From: Echinostoma caproni
Lineage: Eukaryota; Platyhelminthes; Trematoda; Plagiorchiida; Echinostomatidae
NCBI GenBank assembly: GCA_900618425.1
Contig: UZAN01000367.1
Coordinates: 1-10,407 of the forward strand
DNA: 10,407 nt
Direction of reading: 5' to 3'
Under the pieces are notes generated by a model, which saw only the letters and a list, made by a program, of their open reading frames with translations, had not been told where the DNA came from and searched no databases. Shown piece after piece: positions 1 through 7,906 of this stretch. The number at the start of each line of letters is the position of its first letter. Position 1 is the stretch's first letter. A program made the position numbers and the translations under genes.

Positions 1-3
1 CCA

Positions 4-390
4 TCCACGGTTGGGTACGAAAGGGTATGCACGATTCTCAAAGATCCATTTGGGCGATCACACGTAGTAGAGTGCTTACTTCTGGATGGATTGTTGGAGG
101 GCCTCAACATGAATAGCGTGGACTATGATGTGCTGTCTTGAAAGGAAAGCTGCATCATCGCCCTGTAATAAATGAAGTACACTGCTGAGCTTAATTCTCC
201 CATCACTTTGGAACAAATAGTAAAAGAGTTATCGCATTCTATGCAACAAAAGTGGGCAGAGACCGTTGATCAAATCGCCCAAAACGACAGAAAGCGGAGT
301 TTAAGCGAACTACAATTTTATATCGGCAATGGCCGGAGTACCACGGAGTCGCTTTTGGAAACCTGCGGACAAAAGCAGAAGAAGCAATAG
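4..390 (+). pseudogene. BEL/Pao gag fragment (copy A)
   Basis: Frame 1 reads STVGYERVCTILKDPFGR and continues to a TGA at 139-141. It resumes after two TAA codons (166-171) with an open stretch from 172 containing KYTAELNSPITLEQIVKEL and QQKWAETVDQI. In BEL/Pao elements this is the C-terminal part of the gag-like domain (the DUF1759 type), where a GY..A..IL...FG block is followed by a leucine-rich L...W...A block. This protein normally builds the particle that packages element RNA in the cytoplasm. The N-terminal part is outside the window and the zinc knuckle that should follow is gone. The same block occurs in copy B (around 2985-3065) with quite different wording, so the two copies belong to different subfamilies. 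It cannot be functional, because three in-frame stops interrupt it. Confidence 0.7.
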
Positions 391-484
391 ATCCGTGCAT
401 TCTATACACTTTCTAGTAGGTGTCAACCTCCATCAAACTTGTGTAAATTTGGTCAAGAATAATAACGATCCATAAACACAACGT

Positions 485-834
485 AACATGTGTAACTTAT
501 GCAGAGAACCACGAGAATTTGGTAGTGACTGTAGGCCTGCGGTGCTAAAGTCATAGAAGAAAACGTTTACGTTGGTGACTGTGTTGCATCGTTCACGACG
601 TGTGACGAGGCCTAACATTTCTTCAGAGAAATAACCGAACTATTGGGGCCAGGCGGTGGTCATCTAATTCACCGGAAAGTAGAGAGCTTATCTAGAAAGA
701 CAGCAAAAGTACCCACCTGGTTCAACTGCTTCAATTTGATTCCAGTTACCGAAGAGCTTTGGGCGTGCAGTGGGGCTCAACAAGGGATGCTTTTACGTTC
801 CAGTTCCCACTACTAGATAAGCCAGTAAATATGG
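485..834 (+). pseudogene. BEL/Pao reverse transcriptase palm fragment (copy A)
   Basis: Frame 2 from 485 (NMCNLCREPREFGSDCRPAV) shifts near 545-553 into frame 1, which reads KVIEENVYVGDCVASF. This corresponds to the catalytic YVDD block of BEL/Pao RT, where the two aspartates bind metal. Here the third residue is glycine (codon 574-576), so the catalytic pair is broken. A TAA at 613-615 follows inside the helix after the catalytic loop. Frame 3 then carries GVQWGSTRDAFTFQF (from about 762), which matches the block after the palm, usually LGVxWxxxxDxFxF. The fingers and the first half of the palm are missing upstream, and RNase H is missing downstream. The end is placed where the wording switches abruptly to integrase. 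This is a dead fragment; the family call is firm, the limits are approximate. Confidence 0.75.
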
Positions 835-1620
835 CTGGATATACGTGTTTACAGACAAGAGCCGTGCACTTAAAGGTAGTTGGTAGACTCAACACAGATC
901 TGTTTATCCGATGTCTATTGAGATTCATCGGTAGACGAGGAAGACCTTCAGAGATTTATATTGATAACGAATCAAACTTTTCGGGTACTGTATTAGAAAT
1001 AAAGGAAAATATTTAACGCTGGGACGGACACAAGATTAACGATCGTCTTGCATGTGATAGAATAAAATGGTTATTCAACCCTCCTACCTCAAGTCCTACG
1101 GGAGACGTTTGGGAGAAGGTGATCCGCTCCAAAGGTAGGGCACCGCTTGTGTTGACAAAGAAGCGGTTAATGCACGAGGAAACGCCGTCAGACTGTTTTG
1201 TAGAAATCGAAAGGATATTGAATAGCCGACCGATGGTGCCGTGCTTGTCGGATGATAAGGAAAGAAAACCACTGTCTCTGAACAGTTTACGGTTGTTAAC
1301 GGAGAATGATCAAAACTTAGAAGGTCTCAAAATGACAGACGGTGGAGACAAGTCAATCACTTCGCTAAAAATTTGGGCCGTCGATGGATGAGGGAGTACA
1401 TACCAACCCTGCAAGTGCGACGAAAGTGGTTTTCGAAGCAGCGCAATTTCAAAAGAGCTGACATCGTATTTGTAGCATCTGAAACTAAAACAGATGGCAA
1501 ATGGCCCATGGGCATTATCGATGCAGTCGTGACTTGTACGAACGGCTGTGGTGCAGATGGATGGCGGCAAGATTAGAAGAGGTTTACGTTGTCTGTGTCT
1601 ATTAGAAGGAGCCGATGCAT
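835..1620 (+). pseudogene. BEL/Pao integrase core and C-terminal region (copy A)
   Basis: Frame 3 reads YTCLQTRAVHLKVV, then RCLLRFIGRRGRPSEIYIDN, the second catalytic aspartate region of the DDE integrase (usually TDNG.NF; here IDNESNF). A TAA stands at 1014-1016. The frame then continues through WLFNPPTSSPTGDVWEKVIR, where the third catalytic residue, glutamate of the VWE motif, is kept. The segment ERILNSRPMVP is also typical. Near 1337 the frame moves to frame 2 with RRWRQVNHFAKNLGRRWMRE and KWPMGIIDAVV, the DUF5641-type C-terminal domain found after integrase in BEL/Pao elements, ending at a TAG (1574-1576). Faint similarity runs to about 1620. The zinc-binding domain and first catalytic aspartate are absent, removed by the deletion that joins RT to integrase. 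The enzyme would have inserted element cDNA into chromosomes. Confidence 0.8.
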
Positions 1621-2060
1621 TGATCGATCTGTGAAAATCCCTAGTGTAAAGCACAATCAATCCACCTTGGTTCCACACAATCCGCCTCATTCCTAATGTG
1701 ATAATCGGAATATTACTGAATGTAGAAATACAAGAACCCGTGATGTACTGCTCAGAAATGGATTGGCTCCAACCCGAACTGCGGACACCAATGAAATACA
1801 TGAGGAATTAATAACGGCTAATGCTTATGTTTAGTGATGGAATTAGAGCATGTTTTATAGAAATTAATAGTCCGTATGATTGGTTGAACAACCGTCCTCC
1901 GATGCATCATATGTGCTAATTCGGATGTCATGTTCACCCGGTATACCATTGACCGAGCTTCTTGAACGGTGATTGGATGACATGAAACTGTACCTGGTCG
2001 TGAGTGGATTGCGGTCACGGATCACCACATATACATAGACATTTGACGTTCCACCTCCTT
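1621..2060. other. No recognisable gene; between the two BEL/Pao copies
   Basis: No open reading frame here resembles a known family. The longest, on the minus strand up to 1801, mostly overlaps the copy A integrase in antisense and has no recognisable motif. The segment could contain the 3' end of copy A or unrelated DNA into which copy B inserted. I see no long repeat that would mark an LTR pair. Confidence 0.5.
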
Positions 2061-2375
2061 TGTGTATTTACACATCGATCGCATTATCTGACTTTGTTTG
2101 TTTTACTGCTTCATTCTTACCCTATTTGTTTTAATCACGACCTGACCGCTCACATTTGACCCGTTCGAGTTCAGCGTGACGGTAGGCATGCTATTCCTAT
2201 CCAGACTCATTTTATTCCGTTCAGATTCATTGAGTTACGTTCATAGTAACATTTCACTCTTGTTTTCAAGTTGTTTTGAGATCACCTTGAGGTTTGTACA
2301 TATTTTATTTGATAATTTGATTGTTTAGTAATACAATACTGTAGACACTTGCTGGATCGTTTGTTTTATTGACGT
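2061..2375 (+). repeat. Candidate 5' LTR/leader of BEL/Pao copy B
   Basis: This AT-rich, pyrimidine-rich stretch directly precedes the gag frame of copy B, which is where a 5' LTR should be. It begins at the palindrome TGTGTATTTACACA (2061-2074) and ends near TTTTGGCATCCG (2374-2385), where a TGG could start a primer-binding site. I could not match a particular tRNA. A TA-rich patch around 2299-2335 could hold promoter elements. There is no 3' LTR in the window to compare with, so both ends are guesses from position and composition. Confidence 0.3.
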
Positions 2376-2400
2376 TTTGGCATCCGAATTCGGCTACGCG

Positions 2401-3584
2401 TTGCTCGTTGATCTATTTGGGACGCGTAATACTCAACTTCGGGCAACTTTTCGCAAGAGAATATCGTTCGAACAAGGGAGTATTTAGGAGGAATTGCAGG
2501 GAGTTACCAGGCAAGTCACTGGGGAATTTGGAGGGGCGCGTTCTGATTCTCACATTTGTAATTCGGTTAGTCCCGTTAGTGCTAGAAGTTCATAGGCCCT
2601 ATTTTGTGATGCCGATGTTAGGAATTTTAATATATACCTCCGTAAGGTTCGAGAATTAAAGCAGGAGATTAGGTTAATGAAACTTAGGGAATCAGAGACT
2701 AGCAATCTTACTCAACTAAGCACGCCACGACCGAAAAACAAAGTTTTCTCATTAGATTCACGCCGGAAGTGCCTCAACCACCGCCACCCATTGATAGACC
2801 TGCCCACGTTGGGGCTATCGCAATTCGACGGGAACCCCAACAACTATTGGAGATTCATTGGAGAATTTGATAATTTCGTCGAGTGTCGATCTGCCGTTCC
2901 AGGGCAGAAATTCCTGAAACATAAGCATTATTGCCGCGGGAAGGCCCGTGACGCTATTAAACAATATGTAATGCCATCAAATGAACTAGGGTATAGCCGA
3001 GCAGAAGATATCCTTAAGGAATTGTTTGGTCAAACGTTTCACGTGGCACGGACGCTCATAGACGGGATGCTGGCCGTGGTCCGTAAAGCGAGAAACAAAC
3101 CCGAATCATTGGTGCTACTGGTAATGAAGATGCAACCCGTTTCATTGCCCTGAATCAAGTAAGTTACGAAGCAGATTTAAGTGCACTACACACCATAGAA
3201 GCAATGGTACGACACCTGCCGGCTGGTATACAATAGCGACGAGCGGAGGAGGCGGTGAGTATTGGCCGTTCAGGGAGGGAACCGAATTTCACCGACCTGA
3301 CGGAATTGATCCGTGAACGTGCCAAGGTCTCCCGTAGTCGCTTCGGAGAATTTGCTAGCATGAGTAGGCGAGAAGAGAGACCCCACGCCAAGGAACGAAC
3401 GTGCGATATCTCGAGGAGCTCTAGAAATGCAAACAACCATGCAACGTTGGGAGAACGTGGCGCAGCTAGATACCCTATGTGTTTATCGAGTCACGAGCTG
3501 CCCGCATGTGAGAAATTTCTGCAACTGGATATGCCTGACCGTTGGGAAACAGTCAAGAGGCGTGGTACGTGCTTTACCTGTTGA
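2401..3584 (+). pseudogene. BEL/Pao gag (copy B)
   Basis: Frame 1 is almost open from 2401, with a TAG at 2485-2487 and another at 2593-2595. It includes a charged, probably helical or coiled-coil segment (YLRKVRELKQEIRLMKLRES, about 2635-2694). The core gag domain follows: LSQFDGNPNNYWRFIGEFD (about 2818-2874) is the FxG.....W..F...F signature of DUF1759, then KHKHYCRGKARDAIKQYV and GYSRAEDILKELFGQ. At about 3120-3126 the frame shifts to frame 3 (EDATRFIALNQVSYEADL, then RHLPAGIQ and a TAG at 3234-3236), and runs through a basic linker to YPMCLSSHELPACEKFLQLD and CFTC before a TGA at 3582-3584. The cysteine/histidine blocks are the first zinc-knuckle-like motifs typical of this family. The true start is uncertain; I saw no convincing ATG with context. 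The product would coat element RNA in cytoplasmic particles. Confidence 0.75.
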
Positions 3585-3613
3585 GCGGCTAACAACGCGC
3601 GGCTACTTTTAGG

Positions 3614-4280
3614 AACCGAAGCAAATGCGGTAGAAAGGGGCATCAAAGAAGCCACCATACTCTCTTGTATTCTATGCGAGAAACGTAGTTACCAGCACCC
3701 CCAAAACCAAGCGTAGGTCTGCTATCGCAAGTAAATGGCGAGCAGGTAGGTCTCGGTGTAACACCGGTCGGCATATTAACTCCTAGGAGGGTGGTAAAGG
3801 AGATGACATTTATTGAAAATGAATCCGATACCACTCTAATCACTAAGCGTTTCGCCGTGAAGAACCATATTGCAACCAGATCATCTTCCCTGACGATCAG
3901 CACGGTGTACCTTACCAAGGCTACTTCTGCCGATAAAACGAGCGTGATACTAGTGTCGCTAGATAGTGGGGAACGTGTAGAGGTGAAGGAGGCTTTCACC
4001 ATAGCTGACTTACCGATGCGAGTAGTGGAATCGATCGGGAACCAGCAACGCGCTGAGAGATTTACGTTTCGAAGAAGCTGACTCTCCCGAAGTCGATTTG
4101 CTGACAGGATGTGACGTGCAAGAAGCGCACTGGGTGCTGAACCAGAGGCTGGGCAGCAGGAAAGAACCCTACGTCGCTCGCATCGTTTTCGGGTGGAAAT
4201 TATTTGGATCGCCTCATTCGGCCAAACGCAAACCATTGTCAATTAACTTCACCACCGCTGGCGACCATATGATCGAGTAA
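3614..4280 (+). pseudogene. BEL/Pao zinc knuckle and aspartic protease (copy B)
   Basis: Frame 2 begins NRSKCGRKGHQRSHHTLLYS, the last C..C/H..H knuckle, then a TAG (3686-3688). A proline-rich linker, PAPPKPSVGLLSQVNGEQVG, leads to the protease. The catalytic loop, normally D-[ST]-G-S in this DUF1758/A17-like retropepsin, reads FIENESDTTLI (residues ENE at 3815-3823), so the catalytic aspartate is replaced by glutamate and the glycine is lost. The downstream pattern, VKEAFTIADLP, is family-like. The frame shifts near 4085 to frame 3, with EVDLLTGCDVQEAH and VFGWKLFGSP, the conserved end of the protease region that precedes RT, ending at TAA 4278-4280. Frame 3 continues into the RT-proximal segment directly after this stop. 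The protease would have cleaved the polyprotein during particle maturation; this copy could not. Confidence 0.75.
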
Positions 4281-4893
4281 ACCCCACAGCGGATGTACGA
4301 CAGTCAGTTCAACGACTTGAGCGACCAGAAAGGGGGCCCTCTGTAGAAGATAAGCAGTCATTGGCTATAGTCAAAACAAGGACGCGCTGTTAGCCCAACG
4401 GGTTTGAGGTGTCTTTATCATGGAGGACGGAATATGTCTGATCGCTGAACAACTACGGGAAAGCCCTGAAAAGGCTTGAGTACCTTAAAAGATGACTGGT
4501 CCGGGACGCAGAGCTATGTCGACAGTACGCCTCAGCGATGCAGCGGAACGAGCAGCTGGGATATATAGAATGAGTGAACGTGTCACGATCAACCGGTGAA
4601 CGACTATGGTACTTGCCACACCACCCGGTAACCAAGCCTGGAAAGATAGGAAAGATAGGCGTGGTATCTTGTTGTGCGGTGCAACCCGGCGGAGTCTTTC
4701 TTAATGACTGTCTGTTACAGGGACCAGATTGGACAACTCCTTTAACCGATTCCGGCTAGGAGCAGTGGCAGTGGCAGCCGACATACAGGAGATGTTCCTC
4801 CAATTTAAGATATCAGAGCATCAACGCGACGCCCTGCGACTACTACGGGACGAACCCAAAAGGGACTGCAATCCAACGAAGCGCGTTGCGTAA
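4281..4893 (+). pseudogene. BEL/Pao reverse transcriptase N-terminal half (copy B)
   Basis: Frame 3 (QRMYDSQFNDLSDQKGG) ends at a TAG. Frame 2 from 4343 (VEDKQSLAIVKTRTRC) carries stops at 4391, 4439, 4493 and 4571 but keeps the family wording: [48 protein letters not shown]. The finger domain follows with [14 protein letters not shown] text (here [16 protein letters not shown]). Frame 1 from 4747 gives [22 protein letters not shown] motif A with its aspartate at 4780-4782, and ends after SEHQRDALRLL. The rest of the palm (including YVDD), thumb and RNase H are absent. After about 4850 the sequence no longer matches RT and soon becomes integrase. An in-frame tandem repeat of nine bases at 4640-4657 adds three residues in the fingers. 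Confidence 0.8.
4640..4657 (+). repeat. 9-bp tandem duplication inside copy B RT
   Basis: GGAAAGATA occurs twice in tandem (4640-4648 and 4649-4657), giving GKIGKI in the RT frame where related elements normally have a single GKI before the RVVFD-like strand. It keeps the frame, so it does not by itself break translation. It looks like replication slippage. Confidence 0.8.
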
Positions 4894-5580
4894 GCTGAAA
4901 CCCATACTGGTTGAAGGGTTGCTACGCGTGGGAGGGAGATAAGAAATATCCTCCTTGGCATTCGACGCTAGACATCCGATCATTTTACCGGCTGGTAGCC
5001 ACGTCACCACCTTGCTCATCTGCCAGCTTCACGTAAAAAGCGGGCAGGTCGGAACAAACCACTCAATGAACGCGATTCGGGAGAGGTTTTGCATAACACG
5101 CGGTAGGACCGCAATAAAGGGAATAATCGGTAGATGCATGTTCTGTCGCCGTCAAAATGCGGTAGCCGGAAGGCAAATGATGGCACCCCTACCAGAATTC
5201 ACGGTTCAAGCGGGTGGGTGGCCGCTCGCGGAGAAAAGAGCGGAGTATTTCGGCCCCCTGGTAATGAAAAGCGGGCTATCGGTGGCGAAGCGGTACGGGT
5301 GCCCTTTTACCTGCATGCAGTCTCGCCCGGTGCATTTGGAGATGGTGTATAGTATGTCTACTGAATCGTTCCTGATGGCGTTTCAAAACCTAATCAGCAG
5401 ATGTGAAGTCCCAAACAACATCTACTCCGACAACAGTTCAAACTCAGTAGGCGCGTTTAATGAGCTGCAAAGGTGGCTATCCCTTGTAGACCATGGCAAA
5501 CTACATACGCGACTGACCTCCCAAAATATCCGCTGGCATTTCAACTTGCCGTACGCCAGCCGGCAAACAGGAGTAGTGTC
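4883..5580 (+). pseudogene. BEL/Pao integrase, zinc finger and core (copy B)
   Basis: Frame 2 reads ALRKLKPILVEGLLRVGGR, a TAA (4940-4942), then an open stretch to a TGA at 5582. Counting from 4955, H26, H36, C61 and C64 form the HHCC zinc-binding domain (QLHVKSGQVGTNH ... GRCMFCRR). The core begins with EYFGPLV, where related integrases have a catalytic aspartate in DYFGP; here it is glutamate (codon 5243-5245). Next come FTCMQSRPVHLEMVYSMSTE and IYSDNSSN, which keeps the second aspartate (5429-5431) but has serine for the usual glycine. The match ends at NLPYASRQTGVV, just before the VWE glutamate, which is lost. The domain would have inserted cDNA into the genome. It sits directly after the truncated RT, showing the RT-integrase deletion. 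Confidence 0.85.
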
Positions 5581-5874
5581 TTGAGCGCAAATAAACCTGC
5601 AAATAAGCCGCAAGCATCGCCTTTGAGTAAATGGACGCCTAAGTCCAGCAGTGTCGTACAGCTCGCGGGACCTCACGTTAAAACCGTACCCAGAGCCATG
5701 TGAACCAAGGTAGCTCCCAAACACCACTCCTAACCTAGAAACGAAGGATTTCAAGCAAAGGCGCAAGAATAAGGCAAAAAGGTAACTGCTTCTGCAAGGG
5801 AACAGCATCTGGCCCACAAGACAGGACTGCTGGAAACACCGGCAAAGTCATTTGGATCCCGCAAAAATCGACTC
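5581..5874. other. Unassigned stretch between copy B and CR1-like copy 1
   Basis: Copy B integrase homology stops at about 5578 and CR1-like homology starts at about 5875. In between, frame 1 is open across roughly 5473-5703 with lysine-, proline- and serine-rich text (NKPANKPQASPLSKWTPKSS), but I do not recognise it. It may be the decayed 3' part of copy B, the 5' part of the CR1-like element, or older DNA between them. Confidence 0.4.
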
Positions 5875-7015
5875 CTGACACCATCACAGCATGGCTTTGT
5901 GCAACGGAGATCATGTCTTACGAATCTGCTTGTGTTTCTAGATGAAGTCACTGAACATATGAATGTGGAGAACAATGTAGAAGTCTGCTACTTAGACTTA
6001 TGTAAAGCGTTTGACTCTGTTAGCAATCGATTTCTGGACTTCAAAGTTCGGGGCCTAGGCATAATATGTAGAACCGGGGACTGGATTGTAGCATTTTTGA
6101 GTAATCGCACCTTCTGGGTCAAGGTGAGTGACTACATTTCTAATCGTGAGATGGTTACAAATGGGGTTCCCCAGGGCTCAGTGCTAGGCCCCTTACTTTT
6201 TCTCATATTCATCAACGATCTGGCACACGCTCTTTGGAATTTTTTTTCATGTCAAAACGACAAGGTCAAACCTGCAAATGGACCTGGAGGTAGTCCATCG
6301 GTGTTCGGTCAAGTGGGAGCTACCTTTGAATCTCAACAAATGTTGGCTCAGCAACGAGAGCTGAGGTATACTGGATTAATGGAGCTTCCATGCGGCAGCT
6401 CCCGCAGATGAAGGATCTTGGTGTTCTTATGATTTTAAAGATTTTAAACCCTCAACCCAGTGCTCCAAGGCTGCAGACCAAGCTAGGGAGCAGCGGTTCA
6501 GGCTGTCACAGTGACGTGCAGAAAGCCTGAGTTTTTGGTCCCATTGTATAAGTCGATTGCTCGCACACACATGGAGTATTGTATGCAGGCATGGGTACTG
6601 TATTACAGGAAAGATATAATATGTTTAGAAAGAGTGCAACGCCTAGCCACCCGAATGGCGAATGGGCAGAAGGGGAAAAGCTATGAGCAGCGGTAAAGAT
6701 CTTAGTCTCTTTTCGCTGGGGCGCAGAAGAGCGAGAGGAGATTTGATAGAGACTTTTAAAATTGTAAGAGGTATATTGCGACTCAACTTAGATGACTTGC
6801 TTTCGATCTCTCGTGCTCAAAATACGAGAGGCCATGGCTATAAGCTTCAACAAAACCACGCCAGGTTGGAAGTACGAGCCAACTTCTTCACACACCAGAT
6901 CATACCCATGTGAAACAGGTTACCCGCATAAGTGGTCAACTGCGCCATGATTAACGCCTTCAAGGTGGCCCTAAACGCATGTTGGCCAGCAACGTTCCCC
7001 GAAGTTAGTAATTAG
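5875..7015 (+). pseudogene. CR1-like non-LTR retrotransposon ORF2, RT domain to C-terminus (copy 1)
   Basis: Frame 1 begins LTPSQHGFVQRRSCLTNLL, a canonical non-LTR RT block. It continues with VCYLDLCKAFDSV (motif A; aspartate codon 5995-5997) and NGVPQGSVLGPLLFLIFIND (from 6160, motif B). The next motif should be F-A-D-D; here an eight-T run (6240-6247) precedes SCQNDKVK, so the catalytic pair is lost. Family text then reappears in frame 2 (QMDLEVVHRCSVKWELPLNL, 6275), frame 3 (INGASMRQLPQMKDLGVLM, 6375), frame 1 (PLYKSIARTHMEYCMQAW) and frame 2 (LFSLGRRRARGDLIETFKI). Frame 2 runs over a TGA (6911-6913) where tryptophan of the W-N-R-L-P block is expected, to the natural stop at 7013-7015. 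The endonuclease domain is absent, consistent with 5' truncation. In life the enzyme nicks DNA and reverse-transcribes its RNA at the nick. Confidence 0.85.
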
Positions 7016-7452
7016 AGTTAGAACACCAAGAACAAATTCTACTTTAGCCGAAATTTTGTGAAATTGAGTAAAATCGGGCTTCATGTTGGAATTGTTCTCA
7101 AACTGACTGTCCTGTCACATGTGATTTGTGCATACAAACGCATGTATACTTGAGGTCTCTAACCAATTAAGTGAGGAGATATCCTTGCTTGTTTCCCTCC
7201 CTTTCAGCATACCCCCAGGGAGTCAACGTTCTGGAAACGGTGCTAAATTGAGAGAACCACAAATACCAAATGAACTGTACGCAGGGTTGGAAGCTAATCG
7301 CATCCGACACCAAATTGGTCTCTCGATTTGCAAGAGTCACATCCATCCTGTGCAAAGTGAACTGAACTGAAGTGTATTGGTGACTGGCAAACCAAAGATG
7401 AGGACGTCTATAGAGCTTATTACAACATTTTTGTGGAGCCACAAAAAATCCA
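7016..7452. other. No recognisable gene
   Basis: This stretch follows the stop codon of CR1-like copy 1. Its first part may be that element's 3' UTR, but I see no A-rich or short tandem tail that would mark the end. Small open frames on both strands carry no known motif. Confidence 0.5.
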
Positions 7453-7610
7453 CCAGTGACTGCTAATCACACCAGCGTAGGGTGAAGGTGCTTCTGGTTC
7501 GTGATTTGATGATCATGTCTAGCTTGAATGGATCTATCAGGAAACTTGTAGAAAAGCAAGAGGCAAAAAGAGAAAACTGCCTTTGCAAAACTATTAATTT
7601 AAGAACTGCC
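7453..7610 (+). repeat. Left arm of a long inverted repeat
   Basis: The segment is repeated in inverted orientation at about 9095-9247. Bases 7470-7498 are identical to the reverse complement of 9208-9236 over 29 bp (core CACCAGCGTAGGGTGAAGG). A second identical block, AGCTTGAATGGATCTATC (7521-7538), pairs with 9168-9185. Between and beyond these, similarity is clear but broken by substitutions and small indels, and it fades after about 7600. Outward similarity continues to the CCAGT at about 7453. The identical block lies towards the outside in both arms, as in terminal inverted repeats. Confidence 0.85.
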
Positions 7611-7906
7611 ACATCCCCTCGAAAATATTGTGTGGTGATTTATCTGAAAAACTGTGAACTACACTTGTCCGCAAGTGAAACACTTGTAAGGAGAATATTG
7701 TTTGCCTCTTTCAATGGCGATCTATCCAAATGCCGCTCTTGTCAAACACTGGAGATTTAGTGAAACCACGGGGCAGTTGTTTTGAATTTTGTGTGAGTCG
7801 TGTGCATGTCTCACTGGACCTTTTGTTTATGGTTGCCTTTTGTATTTTCCGTCTTGAAGGTGACTGGAATTCTCCTCCACGGAGAACCTACTGCGAAGAG
7901 TGTGTC

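Larger units (their letters stand above)
4..1620 (+). mobile_element. Decayed BEL/Pao LTR retrotransposon, copy A
   Basis: Collinear pieces of a BEL/Pao polyprotein lie on the plus strand in the correct order: gag (4-390), the YxDD end of the RT palm (485-834), integrase core (835-1100) and integrase C-terminal region (1100-1620). The CCHC knuckle, protease, N-terminal half of RT and RNase H are missing, so at least two internal deletions have happened. The reading frame changes several times and stops occur in every piece. The left end is cut by the window edge, so any 5' LTR lies outside. No 3' LTR can be defined, because there is no second copy to compare. Family assignment rests on recognisable protein motifs; the exact limits are inferred. 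Confidence 0.8.
2376..5580 (+). mobile_element. Decayed BEL/Pao LTR retrotransposon, copy B
   Basis: A second BEL/Pao element on the same strand keeps more of the polyprotein than copy A: gag (about 2401-3584), zinc knuckle and protease (3614-4280), N-terminal RT (4281-4893) and integrase zinc finger plus most of the core (4883-5580). The RT palm after motif A and all of RNase H are deleted at a junction near 4850-4885. The integrase stops just before its third catalytic residue, so the 3' part and 3' LTR are lost. Many stops and at least five frame changes show long decay. The following segment is unassigned, then a CR1-like fragment begins at 5875. Confidence 0.85.

Noticed and set aside
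1310..1801. Minus-strand open frame of 163 codons
   Set aside because: Much of it is antisense to the copy A integrase C-terminal region, and it carries no recognisable domain.
1851..2372. An alternative LTR for copy B starting at TGTTTTATAG
   Set aside because: The TG start is plausible but there is no second copy for comparison and no CA end; the shorter candidate from 2061 is equally weak but nearer the gag.
3643..4242. Minus-strand open frame of 199 codons
   Set aside because: It lies antisense to the protease region of BEL/Pao copy B, whose plus-strand wording is recognisable; the minus product has no motif.
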